Of a stretch of 6,406 nt of DNA, positions 1-6,406 are shown piece after piece. The DNA comes from Candidatus Hydrogenedentota bacterium (lineage in GTDB: Bacteria; Hydrogenedentota; Hydrogenedentia; Hydrogenedentales; SLHB01): assembly GCA_003552765.1 (NCBI GenBank), contig PUOI01000527.1, positions 1-6,406 on the forward strand, in the 5' to 3' direction. Each line of letters begins with the position of its first letter. Within the stretch, counting starts at the first letter, position 1. The position numbers and the translations under genes are program-made. The notes beneath the pieces were generated by a model. It was not told the origin of the DNA. It worked only from the letters and a program-made list of their open reading frames with translations, and did not search any database.

Positions 1-1
1 C

Positions 2-88
2 GATGGCAGCCTCTACACCCAACTGGAGCGCTTGAAGGAAAAGCTGCTCACAGAGGAGATAGTATTCGATGAAACTAGAAGCGACTGA
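2..88 (+). CDS. atpH: ATP synthase F1 subunit delta, C-terminal end only (5' truncated by window)
   Basis: Reading frame 2 is open from the left edge to a TGA at 86-88 and gives 28 residues beginning [15 protein letters not shown]. This matches the conserved C-terminus of the F-type delta subunit (OSCP family), where an Asp-x-Ser followed by regularly spaced leucines forms the last helix. Delta links the top of the alpha/beta hexamer to the b-subunit peripheral stalk. Position supports the call, because atpH directly precedes atpA in the classical bacterial operon. A tail of about 12 residues ([12 protein letters not shown]) follows the conserved helix and overlaps the first 20 nt of atpA. 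Only the tail is visible, so the identity rests on a short match plus gene order. Confidence 0.8.
   Translation, partial: DGSLYTQLERLKEKLLTEEIVFDETRSD
52..58 (+). promoter_or_regulatory. Ribosome binding site of atpA, inside atpH
   Basis: AGAGGAG lies 10 nt before the atpA ATG at 69 and is embedded in the coding sequence of atpH. It supports the chosen atpA start and means that ribosomes finishing atpH pass over the atpA initiation region. Confidence 0.7.
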
Positions 89-1592
89 GATCACCGAGAT
101 TATCAAGCACCACATCTCCGGCTACGAAACCGATGTGGACATCAATGAAGTAGGCACGGTGATTCAGGCTAGCGATGGCATCGCCCGCTTGTACGGCCTT
201 CGGAATGTCATGGCCAACGAACTCCTCGAGTTCCCTCACGACGTGAAGGGCATGGCGCTGAACCTGGAAGAGGACAACGTCGGCGTCGTTCTGTTCGGCG
301 ATTATGAGTTGATCAAGGAAGGCGACACGGTCCGGCGGACCGGGCGCATCACGGGCACGCCGGTCGGGGAGGCCATGCTGGGACGCGTGGTCAACGCCTT
401 GGGGGAGGCGATTGACGGACGGGAGCCGATCGTGGCCACCGAGCACAATCCCACCGAACGAATCGCGCCGGGCATTGTGGACCGGGAACCAGTGAAAGAG
501 CCCCTTCAGACGGGGATCAAGGCGATTGACTCCATGACGGCCATTGGCCGCGGACAGCGCGAGCTGATCATTGGAGACCGGCAGACCGGCAAGACGGCCA
601 TCGCCATTGATACGATTATCAATCAAAAAGACACCGATGTCGTGTGTATCTACGTGGCCATCGGCCAGAAACAGTCCACGGTGGCGCGCGTTGTCGATGA
701 ACTCAAGGAATATGGGGCCTTTGACCACACCGTTGTCGTGTCGGCCGGCGCGGCCGAGGCCGCTCCCTTGCAATACCTGGCGCCGTACACGGGTTGCGCG
801 ATCGGCGAGTACTTCCGCGACCAAGGCAAGCACGCCTTGGTGGTGTACGATGACCTGAGCAAACATGCGGCGGCGTACCGCCAGCTTTCCCTGTTGCTCC
901 GCCGGCCGCCGGGCCGTGAAGCGTATCCCGGCGATGTTTTCTATCTCCATTCCCGTTTGCTGGAGCGCTCGGCCAAGCTTCACGAGTCGAAGGGCGGCGG
1001 CACTTTGACCGCCTTGCCCATCATCGAAACACAGGCCGGCGACGTGTCCGCGTATATCCCGACCAACGTCATCTCCATTACCGACGGCCAGATCTATTTG
1101 GAGAGCGAGCTGTTCCACTCCGGCGTGCGTCCGGCCATCAACCCCGGTCTCAGCGTGTCCCGTGTGGGCGGGGCGGCCCAGCTCAAGGCGATGAAGAAAG
1201 TGGCGGGCACGCTGCGCATCGAGCTTGCGCAGTACCGCGAACTCGAGGCCTTTGCCCAATTCGGCAGCGACCTGGACAAGGCGACGCAGGATCAGCTCAA
1301 CCGCGGCGTGCGGCTCGTCGAGATTCTCAAGCAGCCCCAGTTCAGTCCGGTGCCGGTGGAAGAGCAAGTACTCATCATCTACGCGGCCACGAACGGGTAC
1401 GTGGATCGGATTCCCGAGAACTCCATTACGCGCTACGAGCGAGAAGTGTTTACCTATATGCGGACCGAACAGCCTGAACTTCTTGAGAAGCTGGCGCAAG
1501 GCGGTGAACTCACCGATGAGATCCAGCAAGATCTGGATAACGCGCTGAAGGCGTTTGGCGAGACGTTCAACCCCGAAGAGATCGAGACGTAG
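69..1592 (+). CDS. atpA: ATP synthase F1 subunit alpha
   Basis: This encodes the 507-aa alpha subunit, the regulatory non-catalytic nucleotide-binding partner of beta in the F1 hexamer at the inner face of the cytoplasmic membrane. The N-terminus ([12 protein letters not shown]) aligns without gaps to the start of E. coli AtpA. A beta-barrel domain covers roughly residues 25-95. The Walker A motif GDRQTGKT is at 169-176, with Lys175 and Thr176. The Walker B strand ALVVYDD is at 256-262, with Asp261. The [11 protein letters not shown] segment is at 275-285, the family signature [10 protein letters not shown] at 355-364, and the arginine finger in SVSRVGG is Arg365 (equivalent to E. coli Arg376). 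The offset of 11 reflects a shorter loop before [15 protein letters not shown]. The C-terminal helical domain is complete. The start is fixed by the family N-terminus and by the SD at 52-58. The first 20 nt overlap atpH, and the stop lies 3 nt before atpG. Confidence 0.98.
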   Translation: MKLEATEITEIIKHHISGYETDVDINEVGTVIQASDGIARLYGLRNVMANELLEFPHDVKGMALNLEEDNVGVVLFGDYELIKEGDTVRRTGRITGTPVGEAMLGRVVNALGEAIDGREPIVATEHNPTERIAPGIVDREPVKEPLQTGIKAIDSMTAIGRGQRELIIGDRQTGKTAIAIDTIINQKDTDVVCIYVAIGQKQSTVARVVDELKEYGAFDHTVVVSAGAAEAAPLQYLAPYTGCAIGEYFRDQGKHALVVYDDLSKHAAAYRQLSLLLRRPPGREAYPGDVFYLHSRLLERSAKLHESKGGGTLTALPIIETQAGDVSAYIPTNVISITDGQIYLESELFHSGVRPAINPGLSVSRVGGAAQLKAMKKVAGTLRIELAQYRELEAFAQFGSDLDKATQDQLNRGVRLVEILKQPQFSPVPVEEQVLIIYAATNGYVDRIPENSITRYEREVFTYMRTEQPELLEKLAQGGELTDEIQQDLDNALKAFGETFNPEEIET

Positions 1593-1595
1593 ACC

Positions 1596-3882
<2,287 letters not shown>

Positions 3883-3883
<1 letters not shown>

Positions 3884-4305
3884 TGAGCGAACAGTCCAAC
3901 ACCGTGCGTCTTGAAATCGTCGCCCCCGAACGATCCGTCATGCAGATGGACGTGCAAGAGGCCATCATTCCGGGCGTTGAAGGATTGTTTACCGTGATGC
4001 CTGGCCATACGCCTTTCTTCACGATGACGCGGCCGGGAGCGGTGGTGGCGGTCGATCCCAAGGGGGAAGAGCACTTCTTCGCGGTTGCGGAGGGTTTCGT
4101 CGAAGTCTTGGAGGATCACATTGTCATTCTGCCGTTCACGGTCGAACACGAGGAAGAGATCGACCGCGATCGGGCCGAGGCCGCCCAGACCCGGGCGCAG
4201 CGCCGCCTTCGCCAGCGTGAGGACGACATCGATTTCACCCGGGCCGAGGCCGCCCTTGAGCGCGCCTACGCCCGCATCCAAGCGCATTCGCGTCTGCATT
4301 ACTGA
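3883..4305 (+). CDS. atpC: ATP synthase F1 subunit epsilon
   Basis: This encodes the 140-aa epsilon subunit, which joins gamma to the c-ring and can inhibit ATP hydrolysis through its C-terminal helices. The N-terminal beta-sandwich (about residues 6-90) has the family pattern IVAPERSV, IIPGVEGLFTVMPGHTPFF (28-46) and RPGAVV. It is followed by a charged two-helix C-terminal domain (about 91-138) with IDRDRAEAAQTRAQRRL and IDFTRAEAALERAYARI. The residues Ile93-Asp94-x-x-Arg97-Ala98 match the I(L)DxxRA motif linked to ATP binding in Bacillus epsilon subunits. The ATG overlaps the atpD stop in TGATG and no clear SD lies close upstream, so reinitiation after atpD is likely. It is the last gene of the ATP synthase operon. 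Confidence 0.95.
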
Positions 4306-4383
4306 GAAGGGAGAACTGTTCCGCTCTCATTCCGCCTTTGAAGAGGGCTCAAGGGAGATGCCGGCCCGTGAAGCTGCGTCCAC

Positions 4384-4408
4384 AGCCGGCGATTGGGGCT
4401 TTTCTGTT
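4384..4408 (+). terminator. Weak candidate rho-independent terminator after atpC
   Basis: AGCC (4384-4387) can pair with GGCT (4397-4400) around a 9-nt loop, followed at once by a T-rich stretch (TTTTCTGTTT from 4400). The stem is only 4 bp, so this is a poor intrinsic terminator. An alternative pairing of the two GCCGGC copies gives a 6-bp stem, but it is not directly followed by the T run. It is listed because it is the only T-rich tail after the operon. Confidence 0.25.
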
Positions 4409-4422
4409 TGATCGGGTACAAT
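4393..4422 (+). promoter_or_regulatory. Candidate sigma70-type promoter for the lipoprotein gene
   Basis: TACAAT at 4417-4422 matches five of six bases of the -10 consensus. TTGGGG at 4393-4398, 18 nt upstream, keeps the TTG of the -35 consensus. Transcription would start near 4430, giving a leader of about 50 nt. The -35 overlaps the possible terminator hairpin. The -10 is good but the -35 is weak, so the call is tentative. Confidence 0.35.
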
Positions 4423-4468
4423 TGTCGAGATAGCAGAATCGATCACAGCGGCCTCCTAGGCATCACTC

Positions 4469-4474
4469 AAGGAG
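4469..4474 (+). promoter_or_regulatory. Ribosome binding site deciding the lipoprotein start
   Basis: AAGGAG lies 8 nt before the ATG at 4483, a near-ideal arrangement. It favours this start over the in-frame ATG at 4393, which has no SD and would bury the signal peptide. Confidence 0.8.
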
Positions 4475-4482
4475 ACACCATC

Positions 4483-4962
4483 ATGACGGCGTTTCGATCG
4501 ATAATGAGTCTGTTTCTCGCCGCCGGTCTTTTCGCGGGATGCGCCACGGACACAGCGGATACCCCCTCCCCCGCGCGGGCGGAGCAAGCGGAGGAGCCGA
4601 TGGAACCCGTCGAGGAAGAACCCGCTCCCACGGCCCCAGCGCCCCAACAGCCCGTCACACCGGATGCGCTAGCCGTGTACCAAGGCGAATTGCCCACGGC
4701 CAGCGGAGCAGGACGGACGGTGCGCTTCGAGATGTATCCCGGCGGAAATGCCTACCTTATCTCGGACTATGCCGGCCAGGCCGAACCCGCTGTGGATCGA
4801 GGGTTCTGGGAGGTCGAGGGTGACTACCTCATCTTCCGCTTGGCGGAAAGTCCCGCAAATCCCTATCTCATCTGGCGCTTCGCAAATGGCGTCCTCGAGC
4901 CCGAGGAGTGGAATCGCTCCCATTATGGTTCCCAGGGCCTCCCCCTGGAACGACTCGACTGA
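4483..4962 (+). CDS. Predicted lipoprotein with NlpE-like domain lacking CxxC
   Basis: This encodes a 159-aa predicted envelope lipoprotein. Residues 1-19 form a signal peptide (MTAFRSIMSLFLAAGLFAG) ending in the lipobox-like FAGC, with Cys20 as the lipidation site. Ala21 at +2 would allow outer-membrane sorting under the E. coli rule. Residues about 27-60 are a flexible tether rich in Pro, Glu and Ala. Residues about 65-159 form a small, probably beta-rich domain. Its pattern YQGELPTASGAGRTVRFEMYPGGNAYL, then DRGFWEVEGDYLIF, resembles the NlpE N-terminal domain (YxGxLPCADCPGxxxxLxL, later GxWxxxxxxLxL). The two cysteines of that motif are Thr72 and Gly75 here, and the mature protein has no Cys other than Cys20. 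The start is fixed by the SD at 4469-4474. The lipoprotein call is firm, while the NlpE relation is from recalled motif similarity. Function is unknown. Confidence 0.85.
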   Translation: MTAFRSIMSLFLAAGLFAGCATDTADTPSPARAEQAEEPMEPVEEEPAPTAPAPQQPVTPDALAVYQGELPTASGAGRTVRFEMYPGGNAYLISDYAGQAEPAVDRGFWEVEGDYLIFRLAESPANPYLIWRFANGVLEPEEWNRSHYGSQGLPLERLD

Positions 4963-5036
4963 CGAATGCGAGAGCGCGCTTCGGTATTCCTGACGCCGCT
5001 ATCGAGATGATGGATGCCGGCAGTACGGGGGGCCAA

Positions 5037-5044
5037 GGGGGAGG
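5037..5044 (+). promoter_or_regulatory. Ribosome binding site before the GTG-started membrane protein gene
   Basis: GGGGGAGG lies 3 nt before the GTG at 5048 if measured from the GGAGG core, or 6 nt if the upstream AAGGGGG (5035-5041) is used. The core spacing is short, but no other ATG, GTG or TTG exists in this frame between the in-frame stop at 4991-4993 and 5048, so it supports that start. Confidence 0.5.
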
Positions 5045-5047
5045 ACT

Positions 5048-6406
5048 GTGACAATCCACGGGGCTGCAACCGAGGGAAGTGCGCACTCGCGGTGGACCGG
5101 CCATCTCTTCCGCGAGGGGCTTCCGTTGGCGGGCGTGATCGTGGCGGCGTGCGTCCTTGTGTTTCCGGGCGTGTTCCTGCGCGGCGAGGTCATCGGTCCG
5201 GCCGACGTGCTCTTTCACATGGCCCCCTGGGCCGAGCACGCGCCCCCGGCGTGGGAAGAATCCCGCAACCTGCTCATGGTGGACGTCATCACCGTCCTGC
5301 GGGCGCACTACACCTCCATGGCCGGGGCCCTTGAAGCCGGGGAATGGCCCCTGTGGAATCCCCTTCAGCTCACCGGCATCCCCCTGCTCGCCAATTACAT
5401 CAGCGCCGTGCTTTATCCCCCCCGCCTGCTCTTCACGGTCTTCAGCACGGACATCGCCAAGACCATCTACCTGCTCGCGCAACTCTCGTTCTGCGGTCTG
5501 AGCGCCTATGTCTGCGCGCGGGGACTCAAACTCACGCCCCCCATGGCCCGCGTCGCCGCCGCCGCGTGGATGCTGGCCAGTTACAATCTGGTCTGGGCCC
5601 AGTGGACGCAGACCGAGGTCACCCCATGGCTTCCCATCGCCTTTCTCGGCACGGAGTGGATTGTGCAGCAACGCTTCCATCGCGGCTTCCATGCGTTGCT
5701 GCTGGGTGGCGCGCTGATGCTCTTGGCGGGCCATCCCCAAAACGCGTTCGCCGCCGGACTCGGCCTCGCATTGTATTTCGTCTTTCGCTTGGCGCTAGAC
5801 CGGCCCGCGTGGAAGACGGCCGCCGTGACCGCAGGGGTTGGAGTGGCCGCGTGGGGAGTGGCCCTGCTCACGGCAATGGGACTGGTCTTGCCGTTCCTTG
5901 AGTACTTGGCGAACACGGGCACGCTTGATGATCGCCCGGGGACTCCGGATGTGGATTGGCTTACGCCGGGGGCGGTCGTGTCTCTTTGGGTTCCCCGGTT
6001 CTTTGGCGCGGCCACGGATGGCAATCACTGGGGCGAGAACAACGCGAACTACCACGGCATGTTGTACTGCGGCATGTTGGCGTGGTGCGGCGCGGCCCTG
6101 CTCCTAGCCCACGGCAAACGCGCCTCCTTGCGCCTCCGGCAGGGTCATGCCCTTGTGGGGTCGGCGGGGGTATGCTTCTTGCTCGCGTTTAATGCGCCGC
6201 CCTTGCACTGGGTTCATGAACTGCCCGGCTTCGACACGATGCACATCGCCTACCACAGCACGTTCGCCCTCTTTGCGCTCCCCCAGCTCGGCGTCATGGG
6301 CATCGCTGTCTGGCTGGAACAAGACCGCAAGTGGCGTCAGCTTTGGCCCGCGGCGATCGTGGCCAGCCTTGCGGCGGCAGTGGTGATCACGGCGTGGCTC
6401 TTCTTC
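5048..6406 (+). CDS. YfhO-family (GT-C-like) multi-pass membrane protein, N-terminal part (cut by right edge)
   Basis: The frame is open for 453 codons from GTG 5048 to the right edge with no stop. A first membrane helix lies at about residues 25-44 (LPLAGVIVAACVLVFPGVFL). It is followed by a periplasmic-type loop with DVLFHMAPW (Asp53) and the stretch LEAGEWPLWNPLQLTGIPLLANYISAVLYPPRLLF (95-129). That pattern (x-G-x-x-PLWNP-x-x-x-x-G-x-PLLAN-x-x-x-A-x-x-YPP) is characteristic of YfhO-type membrane proteins. A later LAGHPQ (226-231) is also typical. Several more hydrophobic helices follow, up to IVASLAAAVVITAWLFF at the edge. The family is thought to act in transfer of sugars or modification of cell-wall glycans, with an acidic residue in the first loop as in GT-C enzymes; that role is inferred, not shown here. 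Full members are often 700-900 aa, so roughly half may be present. The gene sits 85 nt after the lipoprotein gene and may be co-transcribed with it. Confidence 0.8.
   Translation, partial: MTIHGAATEGSAHSRWTGHLFREGLPLAGVIVAACVLVFPGVFLRGEVIGPADVLFHMAPWAEHAPPAWEESRNLLMVDVITVLRAHYTSMAGALEAGEWPLWNPLQLTGIPLLANYISAVLYPPRLLFTVFSTDIAKTIYLLAQLSFCGLSAYVCARGLKLTPPMARVAAAAWMLASYNLVWAQWTQTEVTPWLPIAFLGTEWIVQQRFHRGFHALLLGGALMLLAGHPQNAFAAGLGLALYFVFRLALDRPAWKTAAVTAGVGVAAWGVALLTAMGLVLPFLEYLANTGTLDDRPGTPDVDWLTPGAVVSLWVPRFFGAATDGNHWGENNANYHGMLYCGMLAWCGAALLLAHGKRASLRLRQGHALVGSAGVCFLLAFNAPPLHWVHELPGFDTMHIAYHSTFALFALPQLGVMGIAVWLEQDRKWRQLWPAAIVASLAAAVVITAWLFF

Larger units (their letters stand above)
4306..4482 (+). 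other. Non-coding gap between atpC and the lipoprotein gene
   Basis: These 177 nt hold no supported gene. They contain a weak terminator-like hairpin with a T-rich tail, a plausible sigma70-type promoter and the SD of the lipoprotein gene. GCCGGC occurs at 4360-4365 and again at 4385-4390. As it is self-complementary, the two copies could also pair across a 19-nt loop. Confidence 0.6.

Noticed and set aside
4393..4482. In-frame upstream ATG giving a 189-aa version of the lipoprotein
   Set aside because: No SD precedes 4393, it would overlap the candidate promoter, and it would place 30 unrelated residues before a textbook signal peptide.
4868..5740. Antisense open frame of 290 codons across the lipoprotein end and the YfhO-type gene
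   Set aside because: It runs opposite a sense frame with clear family motifs and its own translation (Gly/Arg/His-rich) matches nothing I recognise.
5344..5901. Alternative + strand open frame of 185 codons inside the YfhO-type gene
   Set aside because: Arg/Pro/His-rich composition typical of a wrong frame in GC-rich DNA; the frame from 5048 shows hydrophobic helices and family motifs.

Overview
The window is a GC-rich bacterial chromosomal segment in which every gene lies on the + strand. About two thirds of it is the 3' part of an F-type ATP synthase operon in the classical order atpH (last 28 codons only), atpA, atpG, atpD, atpC. These encode delta, alpha, gamma, beta and epsilon, so all of the F1 head except most of delta is present. 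The a, c and b subunits of Fo would be expected just upstream. The genes are packed tightly: atpH overlaps atpA by 20 nt, atpA-atpG are 3 nt apart, atpG-atpD are 2 nt apart, and atpD-atpC share one base in TGATG. This implies one transcript with translational coupling. All catalytic signatures are intact and no frameshift was seen.

Downstream of atpC is a 177-nt non-coding gap. It holds a weak terminator-like hairpin, a plausible sigma70-type promoter and a strong ribosome binding site for the next gene. That gene encodes a 159-aa predicted lipoprotein with a signal peptide and lipobox, a Pro/Glu-rich tether and a small C-terminal domain resembling the NlpE N-terminal domain. The CxxC motif of E. 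coli NlpE is absent.

After a further 85 nt, a GTG-started gene runs off the right edge with 453 codons and no stop. It is a multi-pass membrane protein with the sequence pattern of the YfhO / GT-C-like family. It appears unrelated to ATP synthesis and is probably envelope or glycan related.

Organism: a Gram-negative-type bacterium is suggested by the predicted lipoprotein with Ala at +2 (outer-membrane type under the E. coli rule) and by an NlpE-like domain. The ATP synthase is an ordinary bacterial F-type. I cannot fix the phylum from sequence reading alone. Poorly cultured GC-rich lineages that carry many YfhO-type proteins would fit, but this is a guess. I see no mobile element, CRISPR array, tRNA or rRNA, and no convincing novel system. 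The most interesting items are the CxxC-less NlpE-like lipoprotein beside the ATP synthase operon and the partial YfhO-type gene.
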